Below, piece by piece: positions 6,585-14,430 of a stretch of 64,000 nucleotides of DNA. Position 1 is the stretch's first letter, and every line of letters begins with the position of its first letter. The notes under the pieces were generated by a model. The model made no database searches and was not told the origin of the DNA. It saw nothing but the letters and a program-made list of their open reading frames with translations. This stretch comes from Oscillospiraceae bacterium (GTDB taxonomy: Bacteria > Bacillota > Clostridia > UMGS1840 > HGM11507): NCBI GenBank assembly GCA_015068665.1, contig SVKB01000005.1:37457-101456 (forward strand), read 5' to 3'. A program made the position numbers and the translations under genes.

Positions 6585-9002
6585 ATGCCTGAAAAGAAAT
6601 TTACACAGAGAGCGGCTCTTGCGTTATCTTTATCCGAAAAGGCAGCAGAGGAGCTTGGCCACAGCTATATAGGAAGCGAACATCTTCTTGCAGGACTTTT
6701 AAAGGAGGGCACGGGCCCTGCCTGCAAGACACTTGAGGAATTCGGAATAACCGAACAGAAGGTAATTGATAAAATTTCAGAGCTAATCGGAATGGGAAAC
6801 AAGGATTCCAAGCATATTACCCCTACCCCTCGGGTAAAGCGAATCCTTGAAATTTCCCTGGAGATTGCTGTTAATTACAATCATAAGTATATCGGCACCG
6901 AGCATATTCTCCTTGGAATTTTATCCGAAAACGATTCGGTGGCTTACAGGATTTTAGAGGAGCTTACTCCCGATGTCAACCGTATTACCGATTCGCTTTT
7001 AAAGTTTTTCGGTGAAAAGGGCACAGGGGCAGGTGCCGAGCAAAAATCGCAGGGCGGTGCAGCGGAAGAACAGGAATTCGGTACCGATTTAACAAAAGCG
7101 GCTAAAGAGGGAAAGCTTGACCCTGTTATAGGCCGTGATGAGGAAATCCAGAGGGTTATTGAAATTTTATCAAGAAGAACAAAAAACAATCCTTGCCTTA
7201 TCGGTGAGCCCGGTGTAGGTAAAACTGCCATTGCAGAAGGGCTTGCACAAAAAATTATTGAAAACAAGGTACCCGAAACCCTTAAGGATAAAAAGCTTAT
7301 TACTCTTGATTTAACCTCTATGCTTGCAGGTGCGAAATACCGCGGAGAGTTTGAAGAAAGAATCAAAAAGGTATTAAATAAGGTCAAGGAGGAAAAGAAC
7401 TCAATTCTTTTCATTGATGAAATTCACACTATTGTCGGTGCAGGTGCGGCTGAAGGTGCAATTGATGCGGCAAATATATTAAAGCCCTCTCTTGCAAGAG
7501 GTGAAATTCAGTTAATAGGTGCAACCACTCTTGATGAATACAGAAAATATATTGAAAAGGATTCGGCTCTGGAAAGAAGATTCCAGCCTGTTAATGTTTC
7601 CGAGCCCACCGAGGCTGAAGCAATTGAAATTCTGAAAGGGCTTCGTGATAAATACGAAGCACATCATAAGGTAGAAATCACCGACGCCGCCATTGAAAGT
7701 GCGGTTACCCTGTCCTCAAGGTATATTACCGACAGATTCTTACCCGATAAGGCAATTGATTTAATTGATGAGGCATCCTCAAAGCTCAGAATCAAAAATA
7801 TGACGGCACCTGAGGATTTCAAGGAGCTTGAAGCACAAATTGAAAAAATCAAGGCGGAAAAAAATGAAGCTATAGCCTCGGAGGAATTTGAAAAGGCGGC
7901 AAAGCTTCGTGACGAGGAAGCACAGCTTATCGGTACTCTCAATAAGAAAAAGGAAGAAAGAAGCAAGGAAATTTCAAAGGTAGTAAATCAGGTTACCGAG
8001 GAAGACATTGCAACAGTTATTTCTGCCTGGACAAAAATCCCCGTTGCCAAGCTTACCGAGGAGGAAAGCGAAAAGCTTTTAAAGCTTGAGGACAATATGC
8101 ATAAAAAGGTTATAGGTCAGGAGGAGGCAGTTTCAAAAATTGCAAGAGCAATAAGGAGAAACCGTGCAGGCTTAAAGGATCCCGAAAGACCTATCGGCTC
8201 ATTTTTATTCTTAGGACCTACGGGTGTAGGTAAAACCGAGGTAGCAAAGACATTAGCGGATGTTTTATTCGGAAGCAGAGATAATATGATAAGAATTGAT
8301 ATGTCCGAATATATGGAAAAACATTCGGTTTCTCGTCTTATAGGCTCGCCCCCGGGATATGTAGGGCACGATGAGGGCGGTCAGCTTACCAAGAAGGTCA
8401 GACAAAACCCTTATTCGGTTGTTCTTTTTGATGAAATAGAAAAGGCTCATCCCGATGTTTTCAATACCCTTCTTCAGATTTTAGAGGACGGAATTCTTAC
8501 CGATTCTCAGGGAAGAAGAGTTAATTTTAAAAATACGGTTATTATTATGACCTCTAATATCGGCGCTTCAAAAATAACCGAAACCAGAGAAAGACTTGGC
8601 TTTGCGAGTGCGGAGGATAAAGAGGAATCCTATGAAAAAATCAAGGAAAATGTTCTCGGGGAACTAAAAAACTACCTTCGTCCCGAGTTTATTAACCGAA
8701 TTGACGATATAGTTGTTTTCCATAAATTAACTGAGGAAAATATCAGGGATATTTCGGTTATTATGCTCTCCTCTCTTACCGAAAGAATTAAGGAAAAGGG
8801 TATTGATATTAATGTAGACGAATCGGTATATTCATATCTTATGAAAAAAGGCTACAGTCCCGCCTTCGGTGCAAGACCCTTAAGAAGAACAATACAAACG
8901 GATATTGAGGATTTACTGTCCGAGGAGCTTTTAAAGGGTACAATCAAAAAGGGTGAAGGCTATAGAATTACCGTTAAAGATGAGAAAATTGTAATAGAAT
9001 GA
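6585..9002 (+). CDS. clpC: ClpC, AAA+ unfoldase of the ClpCP protease
   Basis: This 805-residue protein has the full ClpC order: two Clp-N repeats (about 1-145), AAA-1 with Walker A GEPGVGKT (207-214) and Walker B LFIDEIH, the UVR middle insert (about 413-450), AAA-2 with Walker A GPTGVGKT (544-551) and Walker B VLFDEIEKAH, and the small D2 domain. It unfolds proteins and feeds them to ClpP; the UVR/M-domain is where MecA or McsA/B adaptors act. It starts one base after the mcsB stop. The TGA stop codon is itself part of the first ATGAATT linker of hairpin array B. Confidence 0.97.
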   Translation: MPEKKFTQRAALALSLSEKAAEELGHSYIGSEHLLAGLLKEGTGPACKTLEEFGITEQKVIDKISELIGMGNKDSKHITPTPRVKRILEISLEIAVNYNHKYIGTEHILLGILSENDSVAYRILEELTPDVNRITDSLLKFFGEKGTGAGAEQKSQGGAAEEQEFGTDLTKAAKEGKLDPVIGRDEEIQRVIEILSRRTKNNPCLIGEPGVGKTAIAEGLAQKIIENKVPETLKDKKLITLDLTSMLAGAKYRGEFEERIKKVLNKVKEEKNSILFIDEIHTIVGAGAAEGAIDAANILKPSLARGEIQLIGATTLDEYRKYIEKDSALERRFQPVNVSEPTEAEAIEILKGLRDKYEAHHKVEITDAAIESAVTLSSRYITDRFLPDKAIDLIDEASSKLRIKNMTAPEDFKELEAQIEKIKAEKNEAIASEEFEKAAKLRDEEAQLIGTLNKKKEERSKEISKVVNQVTEEDIATVISAWTKIPVAKLTEEESEKLLKLEDNMHKKVIGQEEAVSKIARAIRRNRAGLKDPERPIGSFLFLGPTGVGKTEVAKTLADVLFGSRDNMIRIDMSEYMEKHSVSRLIGSPPGYVGHDEGGQLTKKVRQNPYSVVLFDEIEKAHPDVFNTLLQILEDGILTDSQGRRVNFKNTVIIMTSNIGASKITETRERLGFASAEDKEESYEKIKENVLGELKNYLRPEFINRIDDIVVFHKLTEENIRDISVIMLSSLTERIKEKGIDINVDESVYSYLMKKGYSPAFGARPLRRTIQTDIEDLLSEELLKGTIKKGEGYRITVKDEKIVIE

Positions 9003-9005
9003 ATT

Positions 9006-9192
9006 GCACCTTACGGTGCATGAATTGTTATCTATTCGATAACATGAATTGATTTTTAAAAAATCATGAATTGTTGACTTATGTCAACATTAAGGATAGG
9101 ACGGATATGCCATTAGGCATCCGTCCTTTTCTCGTTCCGCAGGAACATATCGAGTGCGAAGCACATATCGAGCAATTTTTATTGCATATCGA
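9006..9192. repeat. Composite hairpin array B (ATGAATT then ATATCGA linkers)
   Basis: Directly after the clpC stop come four hairpins, 9006-9019, 9027-9043, 9051-9065 and 9073-9088, joined by the 7-nt linker ATGAATT at 9020, 9044 and 9066. Then comes ATTAAGGATA and a large hairpin (9099-9126: GGACGG stem, ATGCC-ATTA-GGCAT tip) followed by TTTT, which can act as the clpC terminator. Then come hairpins GTTCC-GCA-GGAAC (9134-9146), GTGC-GAA-GCAC (9154-9164) and GCAAT-TTTT-ATTGC (9172-9185), joined by ATATCGA at 9147, 9165 and 9186. Stems are all different; linkers are constant. Confidence 0.88.
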
Positions 9193-9198
9193 GTTTTG

Positions 9199-9666
9199 CT
9201 AAGAAAAAAACTCCGCAATATTAATAATTTGTTTTTTCCTCTGTTTTGCATAATTTAAAGTGGCATTGGCTCCTCCCCAGGAACGGATGATATAACATAT
9301 AATATAATCCGAATTATTTACCATATATTCATTACATTTAATTATATGATACCGTTTAGGAGTTTTTTCCGGAATATCAGCAAGCAGAATGCTATCGTAT
9401 TTTGCTCCCGGAACATATTTATTCTCAATGATTTCTTTTGTAAGATACGGTAATACAAGCTCCAGCTCAATATCCGGATATTTTGCCTTCAGTTCGCTTA
9501 TAACGAAAGCCGAGCCTTTATCAAAGCCACCATAATTACCCACGAAGAATTTTCTGACGTTATGGTTTACAATTAAATTTTCCGCCGAATCCCTGAGTTT
9601 AATTCTTATTTCATCCGTCATTATTGTATCACGATGACCGACAAAACAACATCTTGCATTTTCCAT
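9199..9666 (-). CDS. SLOG-superfamily (YpsA/DUF1273-like) protein
   Basis: This 155-residue protein has the Rossmann-like pattern of SLOG proteins: N-terminal CCFVGHRDT (residues 6-14), the glycine region VGNYGGFDKGSA near 42-53 with the acidic D, a middle strand ELELVLPYL, and a C-terminal SWGGANATLNYAKQ. SLOG domains bind nucleotides or nucleotide-derived ligands; some act in conflict or stress systems, others are orphan. The specific role is unknown. It sits alone behind a promoter overlapped by a 20-bp-arm palindrome and next to an XRE regulator gene on the same strand, so regulated expression is likely. The stop TAG overlaps the end of array B. Confidence 0.72.
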   Translation of the reverse strand: MENARCCFVGHRDTIMTDEIRIKLRDSAENLIVNHNVRKFFVGNYGGFDKGSAFVISELKAKYPDIELELVLPYLTKEIIENKYVPGAKYDSILLADIPEKTPKRYHIIKCNEYMVNNSDYIICYIIRSWGGANATLNYAKQRKKQIINIAEFFS

Positions 9667-9685
9667 TTTCCATCTGCCTCACAAG

Positions 9686-9748
9686 TTCATTTATACTACA
9701 AGTATTTATTCATACTTGTAGTATAAATGAATTATATATAAAAGTCAA
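9686..9748 (-). promoter_or_regulatory. Promoter of the SLOG gene with a long operator-like palindrome
   Basis: Minus strand: TTGACT (9748-9743), 17 bases, TATACT (9725-9720). The -10 box lies inside a perfect inverted repeat with 20-bp arms (9686-9705 and 9712-9731, loop 9706-9711). Since the palindrome covers the -10 and start site and is followed by GTGAGG rather than a T-run, an operator is more likely than a terminator. The neighbouring XRE protein is the obvious candidate to bind it (inference). Confidence 0.6.
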
Positions 9749-9765
9749 TCAGGAAAACAATTAAA

Positions 9766-9793
9766 AAACCTCTTTTGTGTTCAAAAGAGGTTT
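9766..9793 (-). terminator. Terminator of the XRE gene
   Basis: Stem AAACCTCTTTTG (9766-9777) with CAAAAGAGGTTT (9782-9793), loop TGTT. On the minus strand it is followed by T6 (plus A-run 9763-9768). Confidence 0.75.
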
Positions 9794-9805
9794 AAATTTA
9801 TAATA

Positions 9806-10132
9806 CTAACAAAATTCGCTCAAAAGAATATCAATAATTTTTTCCACCTTGGCAATTTGCCGGTTATCAAGATGTTTCATTTTACTTGTCAGCTTACTAA
9901 GGTATATATCGGTATCTGCTCTTACACTGTCAAACAGCACCTCATCAGCCGTAATTTCCAGGGCATTTAGTATTTTAACAAAGTTCTCCATTCTTGGACA
10001 CTTCACTCCGCGCTCGATATCGCTCATAAATACTACGGATATATCAAGAATTTCAGCCAATTTTTCAACTGACAATCCTTTTTTTAGCCTCGCTTCCTTT
10101 ATTCGTTTTCCCATACTTACAGTATCTAACAT
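9806..10132 (-). CDS. XRE-family helix-turn-helix regulator
   Basis: This 108-residue DNA-binding protein has a Cro/C1-type HTH in its N-terminal half (MGKRIKEARLKKGLSVEKLA and ILDISVVFMSDIERG), followed by a helical tail probably for dimerisation. The ATG at 10132 was chosen because GAGGTG sits 7-8 bases upstream; a longer frame from a TTG at 10147 would overlap that site. It is on the same strand as, and just upstream of, the SLOG gene, but is separated from it by a terminator and by the palindromic operator. A MITE-like element ends 55 bases upstream of its start, so its promoter may be partly supplied by the element. Confidence 0.8.
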   Translation of the reverse strand: MLDTVSMGKRIKEARLKKGLSVEKLAEILDISVVFMSDIERGVKCPRMENFVKILNALEITADEVLFDSVRADTDIYLSKLTSKMKHLDNRQIAKVEKIIDILLSEFC

Positions 10133-10187
10133 TATTAAACACCTCAAACTATATTTTCTACAAAAACTTAAAGAATATTTCTATACT

Positions 10188-10464
10188 TAGCCGTCGGAGA
10201 TTCGAACTCCATACGCCTTAAACTTGTTAAATTTTAATCTTTTTAATTTGTCGTCCTCGAAAGGCGAAAGCATTCCTTCGTCCTCCGCATCAAAAATCTT
10301 ATAAATTTTCCTGCGTTTAAGGTCGAAGAGTTTTAAAATAGAAAATTTTCGTATAGTACAAAGAAAATACAAGAATAATACTTTCGTATATTTGCGGTAT
10401 TTTCTGCAGTAATATCGGAAATTTGCATTTTCAAACCGTGTGTAGTTCGGATCTCCGACGGCTA
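10188..10464. mobile_element. MITE-like element with tRNA-arm-like terminal inverted repeats
   Basis: A 277-base non-coding segment is bounded by near-identical inverted repeats: left TAGCCGTCGGAGATTCGAAC..., right its complement with one mismatch in 21 (10188-10208 and 10444-10464); similarity extends to about 28 bases. Each end begins with TA, as expected for a TA target duplication of the Tc1/mariner-IS630 type. Read outward, each repeat looks like a tRNA T-arm plus acceptor strand (GGAG-TTCGAAT-CTCC-GACGGC). There is no transposase. A 61-codon frame inside it is not believed to be a gene. It occupies much of the 587-base gap 10133-10719; the rest holds array C and the tyrS terminator. Confidence 0.65.
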
Positions 10465-10572
10465 TAGTTTAACAATGTTTAAAGCTATACTGAATAAGCT
10501 CAAAGTATTTTAAAATACTACAAGTTAATAATTTAAATTACTTTTTCATTTCACCTCATCTGCATTTTCCTC

Positions 10573-10637
10573 GTTCCGAAGGAACATATCGAAAATCCAA
10601 AGGATTTATAAAAAACGGCGTGCCGGGTCGTCACGCC
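10573..10637. repeat. Short hairpin array C (ATATCGA linker) plus GC-rich hairpin
   Basis: Hairpin GTTCC-GAA-GGAAC (10573-10585), linker ATATCGA (10586-10592), hairpin AAATCC-AAA-GGATTT (10593-10607), then ATAAAAAAC and a GGCGTG/CACGCC hairpin (10617-10637). The first hairpin and linker match those of arrays B, D and E. Confidence 0.75.
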
Positions 10638-10642
10638 CTACT

Positions 10643-10676
10643 AAAAAAGGCACTAAACGAAAATCGTTTAGTGCCT
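10643..10676 (-). terminator. tyrS terminator
   Basis: AGGCACTAAACGA (10648-10660), loop AAA, TCGTTTAGTGCCT (10664-10676): a 13-bp stem followed on the minus strand by T6. Confidence 0.85.
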
Positions 10677-10719
10677 GTAAACCTCAGTCAAGGTTTTTTA
10701 GATTCAATATACTCTTTTT

Positions 10720-11943
10720 TTACTTAAGAACTACTTTAATGAATGCCTTTTTACCTCTTCTTAGCATCAGCTCATTATTTTCAAACATATCCTTTGTTAC
10801 TGCAAAGCCGATATCACTTACCTTTTCTTCCTTTACGGATACACCGCCCTGGGTTACATTTCTTCTTGCTTCACTCTTACTTGGACATAGCTTGGTAAGA
10901 ACAAGAAGGTCCATAATATTGATACCGTCAGCGATTTGGGCTTCACTTAACTCAAAGCTCGGAACATCAGCATCACCACCGCCTGCAAACAGGTTAAGAG
11001 CTGCTGCCTCGGCTTTTTTAGCCTCTTCCTCACCGTGAACCATTTTAGTTACCTCAAAGGCAAGTCTCATTTTAGCTTTATTTATGTCACTGCCCTCTAA
11101 TTTAGCATATTCCTCAATTTCAGGAAGTGGGATAAAGGTGATAAGCTTCATGCAGTTAATAACATCCGCATCCTTAACATTTCTGAAATACTGATAGAAT
11201 TCAAAGGGGGTTGTTTTATTGGGGTCAAGCCAAAGGGCTCCCTTTGCGGTTTTACCCATCTTTTTACCCTCGGAGGTAGTAAGAAGCGTAAAGGTCATAC
11301 CGTAAACCTGCTTTTTATCCTTTCTTCTGCAAAGGTCAAGACCGCCTAAGATATTACTCCACTGGTCATCACCGCCAAGCTCGATTTTACAGTCATACTT
11401 ACGGCTTAGCATTAAAAAGTCGTAGCTCTGCATAAGCATATAGTTAAATTCAAGGAAGGATAGACCGCCCTTTTCCATTCTCTGCTTAAAGCATTCAGCG
11501 GTAAGCATCTGATTTACCGAGAAGCAGGAGCCGATATCTCTTATAAATTCAATATAGTTAAGGTCTAAAAGCCAGTCGGCATTATTGACCATAATAGCCT
11601 TACCATCAGAGAAATCAATCATTCTGGATAACTGCTCTTTAAAGCGTTCACAGTTATAGTCGATAGTTTCCTTGGTCATCATCTGACGCATATCGGTTCT
11701 TCCCGAAGGGTCTCCGATATGACCGGTTCCGCCTCCGACAAGGGCGATTGGTCTGTGCCCTGCAAGCTGCATGTGACGCATAACAACCATCTGAAGAAAA
11801 TGACCGATGTGCAGAGAATCAGCAGTAGGGTCAAAGCCTATATAGAAGGTAACCTTTTCATTATTTAAAAGTTCTTCAATTTCTTTTTCGTGAGTAAGCT
11901 GGGCAATTAAGCCTCTTGCCTTTAATTCTTCAAAAACGTTCAT
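10720..11943 (-). CDS. tyrS: Tyrosyl-tRNA synthetase
   Basis: This 407-residue class I synthetase has HIGH at 45-48, the tyrosine-binding [13 protein letters not shown] context, QSYDFLML and GGDDQWSN (190-197), the second ATP motif as KMGKT (228-232, variant of KMSKS) and a C-terminal S4 RNA-binding domain (about 345-400). It charges tRNA-Tyr in the cytosol. It is the last gene of the leftward cell-division cluster, 56 bases after ftsZ, with only a weak hairpin between, so some readthrough is likely. No T-box leader could be recognised in the short upstream gap. Confidence 0.96.
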   Translation of the reverse strand: MNVFEELKARGLIAQLTHEKEIEELLNNEKVTFYIGFDPTADSLHIGHFLQMVVMRHMQLAGHRPIALVGGGTGHIGDPSGRTDMRQMMTKETIDYNCERFKEQLSRMIDFSDGKAIMVNNADWLLDLNYIEFIRDIGSCFSVNQMLTAECFKQRMEKGGLSFLEFNYMLMQSYDFLMLSRKYDCKIELGGDDQWSNILGGLDLCRRKDKKQVYGMTFTLLTTSEGKKMGKTAKGALWLDPNKTTPFEFYQYFRNVKDADVINCMKLITFIPLPEIEEYAKLEGSDINKAKMRLAFEVTKMVHGEEEAKKAEAAALNLFAGGGDADVPSFELSEAQIADGINIMDLLVLTKLCPSKSEARRNVTQGGVSVKEEKVSDIGFAVTKDMFENNELMLRRGKKAFIKVVLK

Positions 11944-11968
11944 CTAAAAGTCCTCATTTCATAATATT

Positions 11969-11991
11969 GAAGCACCAAAAATTGGTGCTTC
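11969..11991 (-). terminator. Weak terminator or attenuator after ftsZ
   Basis: GAAGCACCAA-AAA-TTGGTGCTTC, a perfect 10-bp stem, followed on the minus strand by AATATTAT rather than a T-run. Probably partial termination between ftsZ and tyrS. Confidence 0.5.
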
Positions 11992-11999
11992 ATAATAAA

Positions 12000-13187
12000 T
12001 TACTTTTTATCAATTTCTCCTAAAAAACCGGGGATATCAAGAATATCAAGCTGATCATCATCCTCAACGGTTTCAAACACGGGAGCTTTTGCCTCGGGAG
12101 CTTCAAAGGTTACAGGCTCTTTGGTCTCTTCCTTAACAGGCTTTGGATCTTCCTTAACCTGAGGCTCTGCCTTTGGCTCAGGCTTTGAATAAGCAGGTTC
12201 GGGCTTTCTTGCGGAAATTCCGCCTTCTGAGGAATCAAAGCCTGTTGCAATAACAGTAACCTTGATGCCATCGCCCATTGATTCGTCAGTAACTGTACCG
12301 AATATGTAATTTTCAGCATCGGTAGAAATCTTTTCCTGGATTGTTTCATTGATAATACTGATATCGAAAAGAGTCAGGCTGGAGCTTCCGGTGATGTTAA
12401 CAAGTACGCCCTTAGCACCCTCGATAGAGGTTTCAAGAAGCGGACTTTCGATAGCTGCCTTTGCAGCATCTTCTGCTCTGTTTTCACCTGTACCGTAACC
12501 GATACCCATGTGAGCAAAGCCATTGTTCTTCATAACAGTCTTAACATCCGCAAAGTCACAGTTGATTGCGCCGTCAATAACAATAATATCGGAAATACCC
12601 TGAACACCCTGTCTTAACACATCGTCGGCAAGCTTGAAGGCTTCGTCCATAGTTGTGTTCTTATCAGCAGTTTCCAGAAGCTTATCATTCGGAATAACAA
12701 TCAGGGCATCAACATTTTCTTTAAGATTTGCGGTTCCGCCCATTGCAACCTCAGTTCTTCTTCTTCCTTCAAACTTGAAGGGACGGGTTACAACACCAAC
12801 GGTTAAGATACCTAAATCTCTTGCAATGGATGCAACAACAGGTGCAGCACCTGTACCTGTGCCACCGCCCATACCGGCAGTGATAAATACCATATCGGCA
12901 CCCTTTAAAAGTTCAGCGATTTCATCGCTTGATTCCTCAGCAGCACGCTTACCAACCTCAGGGTTAGCGCCTGCGCCAAGACCTCTTGTAACCTTCTCGC
13001 CAATCTGTATTTTATTTGTTGCCAATGAATTATTAAGCGCCTGCTTATCGGTATTAAGAGCAAAAAACTCTACATTGGAAAGCTCTTTTAAAATCATATT
13101 GTTAACAGCATTATTACCTGCGCCGCCAACTCCGATTACCTTTATTACAGCATTTTCCGAAATTTCAGATGGAATTGTAATTGCCAT
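12000..13187 (-). CDS. ftsZ: Cell-division GTPase FtsZ
   Basis: This 395-residue tubulin homologue shows [17 protein letters not shown] near the N-terminus and the GTP-binding signature GGGTGTG (107-113). The globular domain ends near residue 320 and is followed by a proline/glutamate/lysine-rich linker (about 325-375) and a conserved C-terminal peptide around LDIPGFL (about 385-391) that binds division partners. FtsZ forms the cytokinetic ring. RBS GGAGG precedes the ATG. There is no ftsA upstream; its usual place is taken by a DUF881 gene and sbp. Confidence 0.97.
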   Translation of the reverse strand: MAITIPSEISENAVIKVIGVGGAGNNAVNNMILKELSNVEFFALNTDKQALNNSLATNKIQIGEKVTRGLGAGANPEVGKRAAEESSDEIAELLKGADMVFITAGMGGGTGTGAAPVVASIARDLGILTVGVVTRPFKFEGRRRTEVAMGGTANLKENVDALIVIPNDKLLETADKNTTMDEAFKLADDVLRQGVQGISDIIVIDGAINCDFADVKTVMKNNGFAHMGIGYGTGENRAEDAAKAAIESPLLETSIEGAKGVLVNITGSSSLTLFDISIINETIQEKISTDAENYIFGTVTDESMGDGIKVTVIATGFDSSEGGISARKPEPAYSKPEPKAEPQVKEDPKPVKEETKEPVTFEAPEAKAPVFETVEDDDQLDILDIPGFLGEIDKK

Positions 13188-13211
13188 TTCATTTCCTCCC
13201 TATTATATATA

Positions 13212-13586
13212 CTAATCTTTTTTTTCAGCATCTCTTTCTATTTTAACAAAGTTTCTCCATTTATTCAATAGAAATATTCGAATAATTGCAAAATTTTGAA
13301 AAATTCTTATGGAAAAAACGATTACAATGGGAACATAAAGGTCAATTCCAAGCTTGGTGCCCAAGAAAATTATGGCAATTGACAAAACGGAATTTGAAAA
13401 AAGCCCTGTTAAAAACACCAGCAAATCGAATTTTTTATTTGTAGCGGCAACTATTCCTCCCATTATAGAGTCAAAGCACGCGAATATGGCAATTGCAATA
13501 TATACCGATGCAACCGCCGTTACGTTTATATTTACAAAAAAACCAAGTAGTCCGCCTATAATCAGGCAGATAATTGCAATAGTCAT
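13212..13586 (-). CDS. sbp: Small basic family protein (SBP, DUF1290)
   Basis: This 124-residue membrane protein has three to four hydrophobic segments, starting MTIAIICLIIGGLLGFFVNI, the conserved FACFDSIMGGIVA and a basic tail FLLNKWRNFVKIERDAEKK. The family is conserved next to ftsZ in Firmicutes, and its role in division is not settled. Located between the DUF881 gene (12 bases) and ftsZ (24 bases). Confidence 0.85.
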   Translation of the reverse strand: MTIAIICLIIGGLLGFFVNINVTAVASVYIAIAIFACFDSIMGGIVAATNKKFDLLVFLTGLFSNSVLSIAIIFLGTKLGIDLYVPIVIVFSIRIFQNFAIIRIFLLNKWRNFVKIERDAEKKD

Positions 13587-13598
13587 AGATATCCCCTT

Positions 13599-14336
13599 TT
13601 AATTTTTAAGCTCGTCCGAGGCCTGTGCATTGGTAATTACCTCGGCATGTTTGAATTCAATTTTACCTGCATAGGCAGGAATTACGATGTTGTCTGTTAC
13701 CTTTTTTACTTCAAGGGTAATCCAGGGTGAAAGCTCGTCAAAAATACCGCCGCGCATTTTAAAGCCGCTCTCAAGCTGTTCAGGATCGCCTATCGCCTTA
13801 ATGACAAAGGGTGCAGCAACACGGGTGTTATTTATATTGATAACATTCCCTGCGCATCTTATTTCACTGGTAGCAAGAACTCTCTGGTCATTTACCGAAA
13901 GCGCCTCTGCCCCTGCAGCTCTTAACTCGTTTAAAATTCTTAACACGTCATCCTGATGAACGACGAAAAGATTTTCATCCATATTGGTATTATTGACCTT
14001 ATCACCGTCCGCAACGGTTATCTCAAGACCCGGACCGTGAACGGCAACCATACCTGCCACTATTTCCGCATTTCTTAAATCCTTTATAAGAATTTCGTCG
14101 GCATTTACCTGGTTCTGATATTCAACTATTTCATCCTTATATTCCATAACCTGCTTGTAAAGAGCCTCATTTTTCTCCTTTTCAAGTCTTAAAAGCTCCT
14201 GGGACTGCTCAACTCTTATCTGGGTAGGATAGGTGCTTACCTTATTGTTTTCAACGGTTTTAAGCTGAAGAACAATCAGGAAAGCCAGCACCATACAAAC
14301 AAGACCGATGGAAATCTGTGCATACCTGTTTTTCAT
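13599..14336 (-). CDS. DUF881 family protein, division-cluster associated
   Basis: This 245-residue protein has one N-terminal membrane segment (about 8-25), a coiled coil (about 38-92) and an extracytoplasmic DUF881 domain with the conserved VHGPGLEITVADGD (about 117-130) and VNDQRVLATSEIRCAG. Proteins of this type stand between ftsQ and ftsZ in many Firmicutes; the function is unknown, probably as part of the division or envelope machinery. It follows ftsQ after about 95 bases that include a stem-loop, and leads into sbp. Confidence 0.85.
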   Translation of the reverse strand: MKNRYAQISIGLVCMVLAFLIVLQLKTVENNKVSTYPTQIRVEQSQELLRLEKEKNEALYKQVMEYKDEIVEYQNQVNADEILIKDLRNAEIVAGMVAVHGPGLEITVADGDKVNNTNMDENLFVVHQDDVLRILNELRAAGAEALSVNDQRVLATSEIRCAGNVININNTRVAAPFVIKAIGDPEQLESGFKMRGGIFDELSPWITLEVKKVTDNIVIPAYAGKIEFKHAEVITNAQASDELKN

Positions 14337-14391
14337 TTCACATAACCTCTGCTATTACAAATTGCTGATATACCTTTATTAAAGTCAAATA

Positions 14392-14412
14392 AGAAGCGGC
14401 TATGCCGCTTCT
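14392..14412 (-). terminator. Stem-loop after ftsQ
   Basis: AGAAGCGGC-TAT-GCCGCTTCT, a perfect 9-bp stem followed on the minus strand by TATTTGACTTT. Possibly a partial terminator dividing the mur/ftsQ transcript from DUF881-sbp-ftsZ. Confidence 0.5.
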
Positions 14413-14430
14413 TCGGTCTGATATATTATA

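Noticed and set aside
9686..9731. Terminator reading of the 20-bp-arm palindrome
   Set aside because: No T-run follows on either strand, a separate good terminator lies at 9766-9793, and the palindrome overlaps a promoter; an operator is the better reading.
10188..10220. tRNA gene (TTCGAAT loop and acceptor-like end on the minus strand)
   Set aside because: Only a T-arm-like and acceptor-like piece is present; no D-arm, anticodon arm or 5' acceptor strand. The same sequence occurs inverted 240 bases away, so it is the end of a repeat.
10187..10372. 61-residue open frame on the minus strand inside the MITE-like element
   Set aside because: It runs into the terminal inverted repeat, has no convincing ribosome-binding site and no known family; treated as chance.
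11944..11999. T-box leader upstream of tyrS
   Set aside because: The gap to ftsZ is 56 bases and has one simple hairpin; no T-box consensus.
12634..13215. Large open frame antisense to ftsZ (193 residues)
   Set aside because: A shadow frame of ftsZ, low-complexity serine/proline-rich, without a ribosome-binding site.
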